Positions 25,290 through 35,649 of a stretch of 64,000 bases of DNA are shown piece after piece (position 1 is the first letter of the stretch; every line of letters starts with the position of its first letter). Both the position numbers and the translations under genes were made by a program. Origin of the DNA: Halopseudomonas aestusnigri (GTDB taxonomy: Bacteria > Pseudomonadota > Gammaproteobacteria > Pseudomonadales > Pseudomonadaceae); contig NZ_NBYK01000001.1 in assembly GCF_002197985.1 (NCBI RefSeq), positions 193,023 through 257,022 of the forward strand. The letters run 5' to 3'. The notes below the pieces were generated by a model. The model ran no database searches, was not told the origin of the DNA, and was given only the letters and a program-made list of their open reading frames with translations.

Positions 25290-27089
25290 GTGAGTGACCT
25301 TAGCCTGATTCGTAATTTTTCCATCATTGCCCACATCGACCACGGCAAGTCGACGCTGGCCGACCGCTTTATCCAGATCTGCGGTGGTCTGAGCGAGCGT
25401 GAAATGGAAGCGCAGGTACTCGACTCCATGGATCTGGAGCGCGAGCGTGGTATCACCATCAAGGCGCACAGCGTCACGCTGTATTACACCGCCAAAGACG
25501 GCAAGACCTACCAGCTGAACTTTATTGATACCCCTGGTCACGTCGACTTTCACTACGAAGTCAGCCGCTCGCTCGCTGCCTGCGAGGGCGCGCTGTTGGT
25601 GGTGGACGCTGCGCAGGGTGTGGAGGCGCAGTCGGTAGCCAACTGCTACACCGCTATCGAGCAGGGCCTTGAGGTCATGCCGGTGTTGAACAAGATTGAC
25701 CTGCCCCAGGCCGAGCCGGAGCGGGTCAAGGCCGAGATTGAAAGCGTAATCGGCATTGACGCGACAGATGCGGTTGCCTGCTCGGCCAAGAGCGGCATCG
25801 GGGTCGAGGATGTGCTCGAAGCGCTGATTCACTCCATTCCTGCGCCTGAAGGCGAGATCGAAGCACCGCTGCAGGCATTGATCATTGATTCCTGGTTCGA
25901 CAACTACCTGGGCGTGGTGTCGCTGGTGCGCGTCAAGCATGGCCGGATCAAGAAGGGTGACAAGGTGCTGGTCAAGTCGACCGGCAAGACCCATCTGGTC
26001 GACAGCGTCGGCGTGTTCAACCCCAAGCATACCGAAACTGTTGACCTGAAGGCCGGTGAAGTGGGCTTTATTATCGCCGGTATCAAGGACATTCATGGTG
26101 CGCCGGTGGGTGATACCCTGACCCTGTCCAATACCCCGGATGTCGATCCGCTGCCGGGCTTCCAGAAGGTCAAGCCGCAGGTTTATGCCGGCCTGTTTCC
26201 GGTCAGTTCCGATGATTTCGAGGATTTTCGCGAGGCGCTGCAGAAGCTGACGCTGAACGATGCTGCGCTGCAGTTCGAGCCGGAAAGCTCCGAGGCACTG
26301 GGCTTTGGCTTCCGTATCGGCTTCCTCGGCATGCTGCACATGGAGATCATCCAGGAGCGCCTGGAGCGCGAGTACGATCTGGATCTGATTACCACCGCCC
26401 CGACCGTAGTGTTCGAGGTGGAGAAGAAGGGCGGTGAGGTTATCTACGTTGATAACCCGTCGCTGCTGCCCGACCCCTCGATGATCGAGGAAATGCGCGA
26501 GCCGATCGTGCGTGCCAACATTCTGGTGCCACAGGATCACCTCGGCAGCGTGATCACGCTCTGTATCGACAAGCGTGGCGTGCAGCACGACATGGTCTTT
26601 CTCGGCACCCAGGTTCAGGTTGTCTATGATCTGCCCATGAATGAGGTGGTACTCGATTTCTTCGACCGGCTGAAGTCGGTCAGCCGCGGCTATGCCTCGC
26701 TGGACTACAGCTTCGACCGCTTCCAGCCGGCAAAGCTGGTGCGTCTTGACGTGCTGATCAATGGTGAGAAGGTCGACGCGCTGGCGTTGATCGTGCACCG
26801 TGACAACGCGGCCTTCAAGGGACGCCAGTTGGTCGAGAAGATGAAAGACCTGATTCCGCGACAAATGTTCGATGTGGCGATTCAGGCTGCCATTGGTGGC
26901 CAGATCGTCGCCCGCTCAACCGTCAAGGCGTTACGCAAGAACGTACTTGCCAAGTGCTATGGTGGTGATGCCAGCCGGAAGAAAAAACTGCTTGAAAAGC
27001 AGAAGGCCGGCAAGAAGCGCATGAAGCAGGTGGGTAGTGTGGAGATTCCGCAGGATGCGTTCCTGGCGGTACTCAAAGTCGACAACTAG
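25290..27089 (+). CDS. lepA: elongation factor 4 (LepA)
   Basis: LepA is a ribosome-associated GTPase related to EF-G that helps translation initiation or back-translocation under stress. The protein is 599 aa, exactly the usual length, when started at GTG 25290 ([10 protein letters not shown]). GTPase motifs are in order: [28 protein letters not shown], and NKID in [13 protein letters not shown]. The LepA-specific C-terminal domain ends in [23 protein letters not shown] codons at 25257 and 25278 are alternatives that would add residues not usual in the family. lepB follows 18 nt later. Confidence 0.95.
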   Translation: MSDLSLIRNFSIIAHIDHGKSTLADRFIQICGGLSEREMEAQVLDSMDLERERGITIKAHSVTLYYTAKDGKTYQLNFIDTPGHVDFHYEVSRSLAACEGALLVVDAAQGVEAQSVANCYTAIEQGLEVMPVLNKIDLPQAEPERVKAEIESVIGIDATDAVACSAKSGIGVEDVLEALIHSIPAPEGEIEAPLQALIIDSWFDNYLGVVSLVRVKHGRIKKGDKVLVKSTGKTHLVDSVGVFNPKHTETVDLKAGEVGFIIAGIKDIHGAPVGDTLTLSNTPDVDPLPGFQKVKPQVYAGLFPVSSDDFEDFREALQKLTLNDAALQFEPESSEALGFGFRIGFLGMLHMEIIQERLEREYDLDLITTAPTVVFEVEKKGGEVIYVDNPSLLPDPSMIEEMREPIVRANILVPQDHLGSVITLCIDKRGVQHDMVFLGTQVQVVYDLPMNEVVLDFFDRLKSVSRGYASLDYSFDRFQPAKLVRLDVLINGEKVDALALIVHRDNAAFKGRQLVEKMKDLIPRQMFDVAIQAAIGGQIVARSTVKALRKNVLAKCYGGDASRKKKLLEKQKAGKKRMKQVGSVEIPQDAFLAVLKVDN

Positions 27090-27107
27090 AGACGGTAAGC
27101 GCGAACG

Positions 27108-27989
27108 ATGATGCATATCAACTTTCCACTGGTGCTGGTGATTGCGGTTGCCGTCAGTGGGTTTCTGGCCCTGCTTGATCGTATCGTGCTCGCGCCACGT
27201 CGTCGTCGCGCGATTGCCACCTATGAAGCCCAGGTCGATGTTGCCGACCCTCAGACCATCGCTCGGCTGGACAAGGAGCCGCTGCTGGTCGAATACGGCA
27301 AGTCGTTCTTTCCTGTGCTGGCGGTAGTGCTGATCCTGCGTTCCTTCCTGGTTGAGCCGTTCCAGATTCCCTCCGGCTCAATGAAGCCGACATTGGATGT
27401 AGGCGACTTTATCCTCGTCAACAAGTTTGCCTACGGCATTCGCCTGCCGGTGATCGACACCAAGGTCATCCCGATTGGCGAGCCGCAGCGTGGTGATGTC
27501 ATGGTATTCCGTTACCCCAACGACCCTGCCATCAACTACATCAAGCGTGTTGTCGGCTTGCCTGGCGATCATATCCGCTATGCTGGAAAGCAGCTGTATA
27601 TCAACGGTCAGAAGATTGAACACGAACTGGTTGAGATCGTGCCGGATGACGAAGTGCCGGACGGTCATCCGCTGCAGGCAGTGGCAAAGGCGGCTATCTT
27701 CAATGAGCAGCTCGGTGAGGTGAGTCATCAGATCCGCCAGAAGCAGCTGTCGCAGACGCCCAGACCGAACGAGTGGGTGGTGCCCGAAGGGCACTATTTC
27801 ATGATGGGCGATAACCGCGACAACTCCAACGACAGCCGTTACTGGCAGTCTGCGGATATGCCCAGGGAGTTGTGGGGAATGGTTCCCGACAACTATATTG
27901 TGGGTAAGGCCTTCGCGGTCTGGATGCATTGGCCGGAACCGAAGCTGAGCAATCTGCCCAGTTTTTCGAGCGTCGCTCTGATCCATTGA
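27108..27989 (+). CDS. lepB: signal peptidase I (leader peptidase)
   Basis: LepB removes signal peptides from exported proteins at the outer face of the inner membrane. The 293-aa protein has two N-terminal membrane helices (about 4-24 and 63-81). The catalytic Ser is in QIPSGSMKPTL, the catalytic Lys in YIKRVVGLPGD, and the C-terminal box is GDNRDNSNDSRYWG-like. The length fits pseudomonad LepB (about 284-293 aa). A second ATG directly after the first gives a one-residue ambiguity in start. Confidence 0.96.
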   Translation: MMHINFPLVLVIAVAVSGFLALLDRIVLAPRRRRAIATYEAQVDVADPQTIARLDKEPLLVEYGKSFFPVLAVVLILRSFLVEPFQIPSGSMKPTLDVGDFILVNKFAYGIRLPVIDTKVIPIGEPQRGDVMVFRYPNDPAINYIKRVVGLPGDHIRYAGKQLYINGQKIEHELVEIVPDDEVPDGHPLQAVAKAAIFNEQLGEVSHQIRQKQLSQTPRPNEWVVPEGHYFMMGDNRDNSNDSRYWQSADMPRELWGMVPDNYIVGKAFAVWMHWPEPKLSNLPSFSSVALIH

Positions 27990-28035
27990 GTGCGCCGAAC
28001 AGGATATAACATCAACGACGGATTACGAGGTTCTC

Positions 28036-28413
28036 ATGCGCCACTCACAGCAAGGGGCATCCTTCTTCGGCTGGCTGGCCGTTATTGCGCTGATTGTCTT
28101 CGGCATGATCATTGCCATGAAGCTGACCCCGATCTACATGGATCATTACTCGCTGCGCAATATCATTACCACGGTCAATGAAGATCCGACCATCAAGATC
28201 AACTCGCTGCGTGACTTGAACAGCTACATTGACAAGGGCATGCAGCTCAACGGCATTCGCGACATCGACGCGAAGGAAGCCATCAAGGTGACGCAGAGCG
28301 GCCAGAACGCCTACACCCTGGTGCTCAAGTACGAAGTGCGAGCGCCGTTGCTGAATACAGTGGACCTGCTGGTCCACTTCGACGAAACATTCATTATCAG
28401 ACCGCTAAAGTGA
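28036..28413 (+). CDS. DUF4845 membrane protein
   Basis: The 125-aa protein has one N-terminal membrane helix (about 11-30: [20 protein letters not shown]) and a soluble domain of about 90 residues with [21 protein letters not shown]. It matches DUF4845, a family found between lepB and rnc in many gammaproteobacteria, with no known function. GAGG lies before the ATG. Its stop overlaps the rnc start by 4 nt, so it is translationally coupled to RNase III. Confidence 0.85.
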   Translation: MRHSQQGASFFGWLAVIALIVFGMIIAMKLTPIYMDHYSLRNIITTVNEDPTIKINSLRDLNSYIDKGMQLNGIRDIDAKEAIKVTQSGQNAYTLVLKYEVRAPLLNTVDLLVHFDETFIIRPLK

Positions 28414-29099
28414 GCAACAAGCTAGACCGACTAGAGCGCAGGATAGGCTACCAATTCAAGGACCAGGACCTGCTGGTGCTGGCCTTGACCCACCGCAGTC
28501 TCGGTGGGCGCAACAATGAACGCCTGGAGTTTCTGGGTGATTCGATTCTCAATTTTGTTGCCGCCGAGATGCTGTTCCAACATTTTCCCCAGGCCCGAGA
28601 AGGCCAGCTTTCGCGGCTGCGTGCACGCCTGGTCAAGGGTGTAACCCTGGCCGAGCTGGCCAAGGGCTTTGAGCTGGGCGAGTACCTGCGCCTGGGTTCC
28701 GGCGAGCTGAAGAGCGGAGGCTTTCGCCGCGAATCGATCCTGGCGGATGCAACCGAGGCGATTATCGGTGCCATTTATCTGGATGCCGGGCTCGAACCGG
28801 TCCGCGAGCGGATTCTGCACTGGCTGGGCGAGCATATTGCGACCCTGACGCTGGTCGACAACAACAAGGATCCGAAAACACGGCTGCAGGAGTTCCTGCA
28901 ATCGCGTCAAAGCGAGCTGCCGCGTTACGAAGTGATCGAGAGCAGTGGTGAAGCCCACTGCAGAACATTCAAGGTGGACTGTCAGGTCGCATTGCTGGCC
29001 GAACGCACGTACGGCGTTGGCAGTAGCCGCCGCCTTGCAGAACAACAGGCAGCCCAGCAGGCGTTGATCGCCCTGGGTGTGGAGCGAGCCGATGACTGA
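28410..29099 (+). CDS. rnc: ribonuclease III
   Basis: RNase III cuts double-stranded RNA, including rRNA precursors. The 229-aa protein has the signature [14 protein letters not shown] with catalytic acidic residues, a second acidic cluster in [13 protein letters not shown], and a C-terminal double-stranded-RNA-binding domain (about 155-225: [12 protein letters not shown] onward). The GTG start at 28410 overlaps the preceding stop by 4 nt. The 3' end overlaps era by 8 nt. Confidence 0.97.
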   Translation: MSNKLDRLERRIGYQFKDQDLLVLALTHRSLGGRNNERLEFLGDSILNFVAAEMLFQHFPQAREGQLSRLRARLVKGVTLAELAKGFELGEYLRLGSGELKSGGFRRESILADATEAIIGAIYLDAGLEPVRERILHWLGEHIATLTLVDNNKDPKTRLQEFLQSRQSELPRYEVIESSGEAHCRTFKVDCQVALLAERTYGVGSSRRLAEQQAAQQALIALGVERADD

Positions 29100-29994
29100 T
29101 GCTGTTTCCCGCTGCGGTTACGTAGCCATTGTCGGCCGGCCGAATGTCGGCAAGTCGACCCTGCTGAACCATATTCTCGGCCAGAAGCTGGCCATCACCT
29201 CGCGCAAGCCGCAGACAACCCGTCATACGCTGCTCGGTATCAAGACCGAGGGAGCGGTGCAGGCGATTTATGTCGATACCCCCGGCTTGCACAAGGAAAA
29301 CGAGAAAGCCCTCAACCGCTTTATGAACAAGAGCGCCAGTCAGGCCCTGCGTGATGTTGACGTTGTCCTGTTTGTGGTTGACCGGCTGCGCTGGACCGAT
29401 GAAGACCAGATGGTGCTGGAGCGGGTGCAGTATCTGACCTGTCCGGTGCTGATCGTGGTCAACAAGCTCGATCGGATGGACGACAAGAACGAGCTGTTGC
29501 CGCATCTGGAATGGTTGACCAAGCAGTTGCCCAACGCCGAAGTTGTCCCAGTGTCTGCATTGCAGGGGCGCAATATCGACCGTCTGGAGTCGCTGATTGC
29601 CGAACGGCTGCCGGAGAGTGAGCACTTCTACCCGGAAGATCAGCTGACCGACAAGAGCTCGCGTTTTCTGGCTGCCGAGCTGGTGCGTGAAAAGGTCATG
29701 CGTCAACTGGGCGCCGAGATTCCCTATCAGGTCGCGGTTGAAATCGAACAGTTCAAGCAGGAAGGGCGCATTCTGCATATTCACGCGCTGATTCTGGTCG
29801 AGCGTGAAGGGCAGAAGAAAATCATCATTGGTGACGGCGGTGAGCGGTTGAAGAAGATCGGTCAGGAAGCGCGCCTCGACATGCAGAAGCTGTTCGGCAG
29901 CAAGATCATGCTCAACCTCTGGGTCAAGGTGCGTCGCGGCTGGTCTGATGATGAGCGCGCCCTCGGTTCGCTGGGTTACCGCTTCGACGACTGA
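29092..29994 (+). CDS. era: GTPase Era
   Basis: Era is a GTPase that helps mature the 16S rRNA 3' end and assemble the 30S subunit. The 300-aa protein has G1 [11 protein letters not shown]3 DTPGLH and G4 NKLD in the GTPase domain, and the C-terminal KH domain with [21 protein letters not shown]. The start at 29092 lies inside the end of rnc (8-nt overlap), the classical rnc-era arrangement. An ATG 15 nt earlier would add an atypical tail. recO follows 5 nt later. Confidence 0.97.
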   Translation: MTDAVSRCGYVAIVGRPNVGKSTLLNHILGQKLAITSRKPQTTRHTLLGIKTEGAVQAIYVDTPGLHKENEKALNRFMNKSASQALRDVDVVLFVVDRLRWTDEDQMVLERVQYLTCPVLIVVNKLDRMDDKNELLPHLEWLTKQLPNAEVVPVSALQGRNIDRLESLIAERLPESEHFYPEDQLTDKSSRFLAAELVREKVMRQLGAEIPYQVAVEIEQFKQEGRILHIHALILVEREGQKKIIIGDGGERLKKIGQEARLDMQKLFGSKIMLNLWVKVRRGWSDDERALGSLGYRFDD

Positions 29995-29999
29995 CCTGC

Positions 30000-30707
30000 A
30001 TGCGCGAGCACCTGCAGCCTGCCTACGTCCTGCACAGCAGACCCTACCGTGACACCAGTGCACTGGTAGACTTGCTCAGCCTGCAGGGCGGGCTGCAGCG
30101 GGTTGTCTGGCGCGGCGCGCGGGGTAGCGGTCGCGGTGTTCGCCCTCAACCCTTCGTGCCGCTGCTGGTCAGCTGGCACGGCCGCGGTGACCTGAAAACC
30201 CTGCAGCAGGCTGAAGTGGCCGGTGCTCATGCACGACTGCAGGGGCAGGCGCTGTTCAGCGGTATGTACCTCAATGAATTGCTGGTTCGTCTGCTGTCAC
30301 CGGGCGACGCTCAGACGCTGCTGTTTGCCGGCTATCAGTCGGCGCTGGAGCGGCTGGCGTCGTCGCCGTCTTCGGTTGAACCGATTCTGCGTGAATTCGA
30401 GTGGCGTCTGCTGGAACTGCTGGGTTACGGTTTCAGTCTGACCGAGGACGCCGATCAGCAGCCGGTGCTGGCTGATACCCTGTACCGCTGGAGTCCGGAT
30501 CTGGGTTTGTATCCGGTGGTCGATACCACCTCAAGTGGTCTGTCCGGGCGAGGGTTGCTGGCGATGGCTGCGCTGGACTGGGCCAGCGTCGACGCGCTGC
30601 CGGTTGCCAAGGGGCTGATGCGCCAGGTGCTGGCTGTTCACCTGGGCGATCGTCCGCTGGTCAGTCGCCAATTATTTGCCGCGGGTCGCACGGGCGAACC
30701 GCGCTGA
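30000..30707 (+). CDS. recO: DNA repair protein RecO
   Basis: RecO works with RecF and RecR to load RecA on SSB-coated DNA. The 235-aa protein has the N-terminal OB-fold segment (AYVLHSRPYRDTSALVDLLS, then RVVWRGARG) and a helical C-terminal domain with LREFEWRLLELLGYG. Size is typical (about 230-245 aa). It follows era by 5 nt within the rnc-era-recO-pdxJ operon seen in many gammaproteobacteria. The helicase-paired nuclease gene recJ lies at 5.8 kb. Confidence 0.94.
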   Translation: MREHLQPAYVLHSRPYRDTSALVDLLSLQGGLQRVVWRGARGSGRGVRPQPFVPLLVSWHGRGDLKTLQQAEVAGAHARLQGQALFSGMYLNELLVRLLSPGDAQTLLFAGYQSALERLASSPSSVEPILREFEWRLLELLGYGFSLTEDADQQPVLADTLYRWSPDLGLYPVVDTTSSGLSGRGLLAMAALDWASVDALPVAKGLMRQVLAVHLGDRPLVSRQLFAAGRTGEPR

Positions 30708-30752
30708 GTCAAGGGCGGATCGCCGCCCGGCATAGTCAACGGAGAATCTTGC

Positions 30753-31493
30753 ATGAGCCAGTCTGATCGCGTGCTGTTGGGCGTCAACATCGACCACGTC
30801 GCTACTCTGCGTCAGGCCCGTGGTACCCGTTACCCGGATCCGGTCCAGGCGGCCATTGAAGCCGAGCAGGCCGGGGCAGATGGTATTACCGTGCATCTGC
30901 GTGAAGATCGTCGTCATATCCAGGAGCGTGATATTCACCTGCTGGCACAGGTGCTGCAGACGCGAATGAATTTCGAGATGGCGGTTACCGATGAGATGGT
31001 CGCCTTTGCCGAGCAGATTCGTCCGGCACATGTCTGTCTGGTCCCGGAACGTCGTGAAGAACTCACTACCGAGGGTGGGCTGGACGTCTGCGGTAACGAG
31101 GCGCGCGTTCAGGCGGCCATCGAGCGGCTGGCCGCGGCCGGCAGTGAAGTGTCGCTGTTTATCGACCCGGACCGGCGCCAGATTGAGGCGGCCAAGCGGC
31201 TGGGCGCGCCGGTGATTGAGCTGCACACGGGCCACTATGCCGATACCGAGGGGGCCGAGCAGCAGCAGGCGCTGGAGCGTATCCGCGAGTCCGTCACCTA
31301 CGCCCGCAAGCTTGGTCTGGTGGTCAACGCCGGGCACGGTCTGCATTATCATAACGTTCAGGCAATTGCTGCGATTCCCGGAATCAATGAGCTGAACATC
31401 GGCCACGCGATTATCGCCCGCGCCCTGTTTTCCGGTCTGGCCGGTGCGGTGCGTGACATGCGCCAACTGATCATGGAAGCATCTGGCCGATGA
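30753..31493 (+). CDS. pdxJ: pyridoxine 5'-phosphate synthase
   Basis: PdxJ condenses 1-deoxyxylulose 5-phosphate with 3-amino-1-hydroxyacetone 1-phosphate to make pyridoxine phosphate, the last ring-forming step of vitamin B6 synthesis. The 246-aa protein shows the signature [16 protein letters not shown] and later [17 protein letters not shown], then [11 protein letters not shown] near the C-terminus. GGAG precedes the ATG at 30753. The end overlaps acpS by 4 nt, the common pdxJ-acpS pair. Confidence 0.97.
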   Translation: MSQSDRVLLGVNIDHVATLRQARGTRYPDPVQAAIEAEQAGADGITVHLREDRRHIQERDIHLLAQVLQTRMNFEMAVTDEMVAFAEQIRPAHVCLVPERREELTTEGGLDVCGNEARVQAAIERLAAAGSEVSLFIDPDRRQIEAAKRLGAPVIELHTGHYADTEGAEQQQALERIRESVTYARKLGLVVNAGHGLHYHNVQAIAAIPGINELNIGHAIIARALFSGLAGAVRDMRQLIMEASGR

Positions 31494-31870
31494 TCCGGGG
31501 TATCGGCACCGACCTGGTGCTGGTGTCGCGGATTGAGGCAGCGCTGGGGCGCCAGGGCGAGCGTTTTGCCCGGCGTATCCTGACGCCGGACGAGTTTGCC
31601 CGTTTTGCCGATCACGGTCAGCCGGCACGCTTTCTGGCCAAACGCTTTGCGGCCAAGGAAGCCATCATGAAAGCGCTCGGTACCGGGCTGGCCGGAGGGC
31701 TGTCCTGGCAGCACATGCAGATTGATCGTGATCCGCTGGGTGCCCCGGTCGTTGTGCTGAGCGGGGCCGCGGCCCAGCGAGTGGCGGACGGCGGCGGCGG
31801 GCGCATGCTGCTCTCGCTCAGTGACGAGCGGGAGCAGGCGCTGGCGTTTGCCCTCTGGTCACAGGACTGA
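31490..31870 (+). CDS. acpS: holo-[acyl-carrier-protein] synthase
   Basis: AcpS transfers the 4'-phosphopantetheine arm of CoA to a serine of acyl carrier protein. The 126-aa protein has the two metal-site motifs: [13 protein letters not shown] near the N-terminus and [14 protein letters not shown] in the middle. Length is normal. The ATG at 31490 overlaps the pdxJ stop (ATGA). The 3' end overlaps the convergent gacS 3' end by 12 nt. Confidence 0.96.
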   Translation: MIRGIGTDLVLVSRIEAALGRQGERFARRILTPDEFARFADHGQPARFLAKRFAAKEAIMKALGTGLAGGLSWQHMQIDRDPLGAPVVVLSGAAAQRVADGGGGRMLLSLSDEREQALAFALWSQD

Positions 31871-34648
31871 CAGGCTGCCCTGCAGGCGGTCTACAGCTTC
31901 CAGCAGCCGTTCTATTTCTTCGCCGCAGGGCGCCTTTTCCTTCAGTCTGGTTTCGGCTTGCAGACAGCGTCTTCGCAGCTCGGGTACGCCGCAGTAGCGG
32001 GTTGCTCCGTGCAGGCGGTGCACCGTCTCCAGCAGCGCGTCGGTGTTGCCGGCCCGGTAGCTTTGCTCTATCTGCTCGCGGTCGCCGGGCAGGCTCTGCA
32101 TCAGCATATCCAGCATCTCCTGCGCCAGATCTGCCTTGCCAGCCGCCAGCCGCAACCCTTCGTCGTGATCCAGTATGCGCGGTTCGCTGTCTGCAGGTTG
32201 CTCCGGCTGCTCCTCCAACGTCGGTGCAGCGCCGGGTGACAGGTCGTGACCGGTCCATTTCAAGATACTGTCACGCAATTGCTCGGGGCTGATCGGTTTG
32301 CTCAGGTAGTCATTCATGCCGCATTTGAGCAGTTTGCGTCGTTCATCTGCGAGCGCGTGGGCGGTCAGTGCAACGACCGGCGTGGCCGACTGCTGACTGA
32401 TCTCTTCGCGAATACGCAGTTCCTCGGTTGTCTGGCGTCCGTCCATTCCGGGCATTTGAACATCCATGAAAATCAGATCAAAGCGCTGTTCATCAAGGAT
32501 ATCGAGGGCGTTTTCTCCGCTGGTGGCGGTACGCACCCGGGTGCCCATTTCCTGCAGAAAGGTTTCGACCAGTTTGAGGTTGGCCGGGTTATCGTCGACG
32601 CAGAGAATGCTGACGCTGTCCGGATTGCTGCGTCGCTCGGACAGCAGTGGGGTCGACGACTCCGCCGCTACGCCCGCGCGGGGTGACAGCAGACGGGTAA
32701 GGGTGCGATACAGCTTGCGCAGGCACAGTGGACGGGAAAGCACCGCGCAGTGTGCCGGCGGCAGTTGATCCAGCAAGTCCGGTTGCGCGACCGTGTCTAC
32801 CAGCAGAATACTCTGGCACTGCCCGGCGGCGGCCCAGCGCTGAGCTGCCTGAACGCTTTCGGTCCACTCGGAGTCATTGTTGCCGCTGCTGATCAGGGCA
32901 AGCGCAATGGTCTGGCCCCGCGCTGCGTTGAGGTCGCTATCAAGCTCGCTGAGTGAGGCGTACAGGCGTGCCTGCAGGCCAAGCCCCTCAAGTGAGTGGA
33001 GCAGAGCTTGCCGGGTCAGGTCGAAGGGCTCGTAAACAGCGACCTCAATGCCGGAAAATGGTCGCACGGGAAGGTCGTCGCTGGCCTGGCTGGATTTATT
33101 CAGGGTGATCGTCAACCAGAACTCGGAGCCTTCCCCGGGTCTGCTATTCAGGCCGATGTCGCCCTGCATTTCTTCGACCAGGCGCTTGGTGATGACCAGC
33201 CCCAGGCCGGTGCCGCCGGTCTGCCTGGTCAGCGAGTTATCGACCTGACTGAAGGCCCGGAACAGCGACTTCTGTTGTGCCTCGGAAAGGCCAACGCCGG
33301 TGTCAGAGACGCTGATGCGCAAGGTCGCCTCGCTGTCGTTTTCCTCTTCCAGCATAACCCGCAGGCAAACCGACCCCACGTGCGTGAACTTGATCGCGTT
33401 ACTCAGCAGGTTGGACAGAATCTGTTTCAGGCGCAGTGCATCGCCTTTGAGGCCCAGCGGGACGTCACTGTAGATCAGGCTGACCAGCTCGATCTGCTTC
33501 TGGTGAGCGGCCGGTGCGAGCATGGTCAGCGCTTCTTCGATCTGATCACGCAGGTTGAATGGCATGCTCTCGAGGGTCAGCTTGCCGGCTTCAATCTTGG
33601 AGAAGTCCAGAATTTCGTTGATGATCGCCAGCAGGTTGCTGGCCGACTTGCTGATGGTGTCCAGGTATTCGCTCTGGCGCGTTGTCATCTCGGTGCGCTG
33701 AAGCAGGTTGCTGAAACCGATAATCCCGTTAAGCGGTGTGCGCAGCTCGTGACTCATGTTGGCGAGAAATTCGGACTTGATCCGGCTGGCTTCCTGCGCC
33801 GCCTTGCGCGCCATATCGAGCTCGATATTCTGAACTTCGATGGTTTCCAGCGTCTGGCGCAGGTCCTCGGTGGCCTGCTCGACGTTCTGTTGCAGCTCGC
33901 CCTGCGCACTCTGCAGCGCCTGGGCCATGGTATTGATGCCCTCGACCAGATCGTCCAGCTCGCGCGCACCCTGCTTCGGCAGGCGCACATCGAGCTGGCC
34001 CCTGCTGATTCGGGCGATGGCCTGGTTGATGTCGGCAATCGGTTCGAGGATACGACGGCCCATGGTGCTGACCATCAGGCTGGTGATCAGCAGGCCAAGC
34101 AGAACCAGTACCAGGGTGCTGAGCAGGGTCTGGTAGGTACGCAGCTGGGTATTGCCGTGGCTGAGTTCGACTTCCAGCCAGCCGATCAGCGCATCCGGCT
34201 CAAGATCGGTGCGAGTGCTGTCTGACAGCAGCTCGGGGCTGGCCTGCAGCGGCAGGACGAAACGGGTACTGCGCTCACCGCTGCGGATCTGCAGGCCGGT
34301 ACCCGCCGCCAGCGGGGTTTCCGGTACGGGCTGATCGGCGATGAACATCTGCGGGCCGCTGTGTTCGAGTGGATGGTGATCGGCGTCATACAGCGTTACC
34401 GCGCGCACATCCTGATAATTCAGGGTGCTTGCCAGAGCGCTGCGCAGCCGCTCGGGCTGCCCGGCCAGCAAGGCCTCGGTGGCTGGTCTTTGCAGGTGTT
34501 CGGCGGTGAGCTGCCCGCGCTCGAGCAATTGCTGCTGCAGGTCACCAAGGTGCTGCCAGCTGAAATAGGCGCCAACAGCCGTGGCCAGAATCCCCGCGGG
34601 GATCAGGGTCATCAGCAGCAGCCTTGCCTTGATACCGATCTCGTTCAT
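31859..34648 (-). CDS. gacS: hybrid sensor histidine kinase GacS (BarA)
   Basis: GacS phosphorylates GacA, which activates small RNAs that relieve CsrA/Rsm repression. The 929-aa protein has a membrane helix (9-30), a periplasmic domain, and a second helix (about 173-195). HAMP (196-248), a dimerisation domain with phospho-acceptor His300 in MSHELRTPLNG, an ATP-binding domain (about 400-518), and a degenerate receiver-like segment (about 530-655) follow. A true receiver (about 679-797) has Asp729 in FMDVQMPGMDG, and the C-terminal HPt domain has His877 in VHRLHGATRY. The order and length are those of GacS/BarA. No gacA lies in this window. Confidence 0.94.
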   Translation of the reverse strand: MNEIGIKARLLLMTLIPAGILATAVGAYFSWQHLGDLQQQLLERGQLTAEHLQRPATEALLAGQPERLRSALASTLNYQDVRAVTLYDADHHPLEHSGPQMFIADQPVPETPLAAGTGLQIRSGERSTRFVLPLQASPELLSDSTRTDLEPDALIGWLEVELSHGNTQLRTYQTLLSTLVLVLLGLLITSLMVSTMGRRILEPIADINQAIARISRGQLDVRLPKQGARELDDLVEGINTMAQALQSAQGELQQNVEQATEDLRQTLETIEVQNIELDMARKAAQEASRIKSEFLANMSHELRTPLNGIIGFSNLLQRTEMTTRQSEYLDTISKSASNLLAIINEILDFSKIEAGKLTLESMPFNLRDQIEEALTMLAPAAHQKQIELVSLIYSDVPLGLKGDALRLKQILSNLLSNAIKFTHVGSVCLRVMLEEENDSEATLRISVSDTGVGLSEAQQKSLFRAFSQVDNSLTRQTGGTGLGLVITKRLVEEMQGDIGLNSRPGEGSEFWLTITLNKSSQASDDLPVRPFSGIEVAVYEPFDLTRQALLHSLEGLGLQARLYASLSELDSDLNAARGQTIALALISSGNNDSEWTESVQAAQRWAAAGQCQSILLVDTVAQPDLLDQLPPAHCAVLSRPLCLRKLYRTLTRLLSPRAGVAAESSTPLLSERRSNPDSVSILCVDDNPANLKLVETFLQEMGTRVRTATSGENALDILDEQRFDLIFMDVQMPGMDGRQTTEELRIREEISQQSATPVVALTAHALADERRKLLKCGMNDYLSKPISPEQLRDSILKWTGHDLSPGAAPTLEEQPEQPADSEPRILDHDEGLRLAAGKADLAQEMLDMLMQSLPGDREQIEQSYRAGNTDALLETVHRLHGATRYCGVPELRRRCLQAETRLKEKAPCGEEIERLLEAVDRLQGSLSVL

Positions 34649-34712
34649 TTGCTATATCCACTTCGCCGTTGCCGGTATCATAGGCCGACTTGTTAAAAAG
34701 CACAGCTTCGAC

Positions 34713-34730
34713 GACCCGGGTACCCGGGTC
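34713..34730. other. perfect 18-bp palindrome between gacS and cysM
   Basis: GACCCGGGTACCCGGGTC is fully self-complementary. It lies in the 104-nt divergent gap, 22 nt before the cysM ATG and 64 nt before the gacS ATG. It could be an operator for a dimeric regulator, or fold in mRNA; I recognise no named regulator site. Confidence 0.55.
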
Positions 34731-34752
34731 AACCGGCCCCCGAGGTAGAGTC

Positions 34753-35649
34753 ATGAGTTACCCAACCATTGCCGACTGCATCGGCAACACCCCGCTGGTT
34801 CGCCTGCAACGCCTGCCCGGCAATACCAGCAATACCATCCTGGTCAAACTCGAAGGTAACAACCCGGCCGGTTCAGTCAAGGATCGGCCGGCGCTGTCGA
34901 TGATCGAGCGGGCCGAGGCACGCGGGGATATCCAGCCCGGCGACACCCTGATTGAGGCGACCTCCGGCAATACCGGCATCGCCCTGGCCATGGCAGCAGC
35001 GATCAAGGGCTACCGCATGGTGCTGATCATGCCGAATAACATGAGTGCCGAGCGCAAGGCAGCGATGACGGCCTACGGCGCCGAGCTGATTGAGGTCACC
35101 CAGGCTCAGGGCATGGAGGGCGCGCGCGATCTGGCGTTGCGCATGCAGGCCGAGGGGCAGGGCAAGGTACTTGACCAGTTTGGCAACCAGGACAACCCCG
35201 AGGCGCATTACCGCGGCACTGGCCCCGAGATCTGGCGCGACACAAACGGTACCGTTACGCATTTCATCAGCTCGATGGGCACCACCGGTACCATCATGGG
35301 GACTTCCCGTTACCTCAAGGAACAGAATCCGTCGATTCAGATTGTTGGCCTGCAGCCTGTCGAGGGAGCGGCGATTCCCGGTATCCGTCGCTGGCCGAAG
35401 GAGTATCTGCCTACCATTTTTGACGACACCCGGGTCGATCGTGTGATCGATATGGGCCAGCAGGAGGCCGAGGTGACCATGCGTCGTCTGGCGCGTGAAG
35501 AGGGCATCTTCTGTGGTGTGTCATCCGGCGGGTCGGTGGCCGCAGCGCTGCGCATCAGTGCCGAGGTCGAGAACGCCGTCATCGTGGCGATCATCTGTGA
35601 TCGCGGCGATCGCTACCTGTCCACCGGCGTCTACGACGGTCCACTGTGA
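34753..35649 (+). CDS. cysM: cysteine synthase B (O-acetylserine sulfhydrylase)
   Basis: CysM makes cysteine (or S-sulfocysteine with thiosulfate) from O-acetylserine using PLP. The 298-aa protein starts MSYPTIADCIGNTPLVRLQR. PLP-binding Lys43 lies in NPAGSVKDRPA, the TSGNTG substrate loop is in EATSGNTGIALAM, and the glycine-rich phosphate loop SSMGTTGTIMGTSRYL follows. The ATG at 34753 has GAGGTAGAG just upstream; an earlier ATG would add 21 residues including the palindrome. The stop overlaps rlmD by 4 nt. Confidence 0.95.
   Translation: MSYPTIADCIGNTPLVRLQRLPGNTSNTILVKLEGNNPAGSVKDRPALSMIERAEARGDIQPGDTLIEATSGNTGIALAMAAAIKGYRMVLIMPNNMSAERKAAMTAYGAELIEVTQAQGMEGARDLALRMQAEGQGKVLDQFGNQDNPEAHYRGTGPEIWRDTNGTVTHFISSMGTTGTIMGTSRYLKEQNPSIQIVGLQPVEGAAIPGIRRWPKEYLPTIFDDTRVDRVIDMGQQEAEVTMRRLAREEGIFCGVSSGGSVAAALRISAEVENAVIVAIICDRGDRYLSTGVYDGPL

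Noticed and set aside
25209-26864. 551-codon open frame on the minus strand over lepA
   Set aside because: It lies fully antisense to a highly conserved GTPase, has no family-like motifs, and such frames arise from high-GC codon bias.
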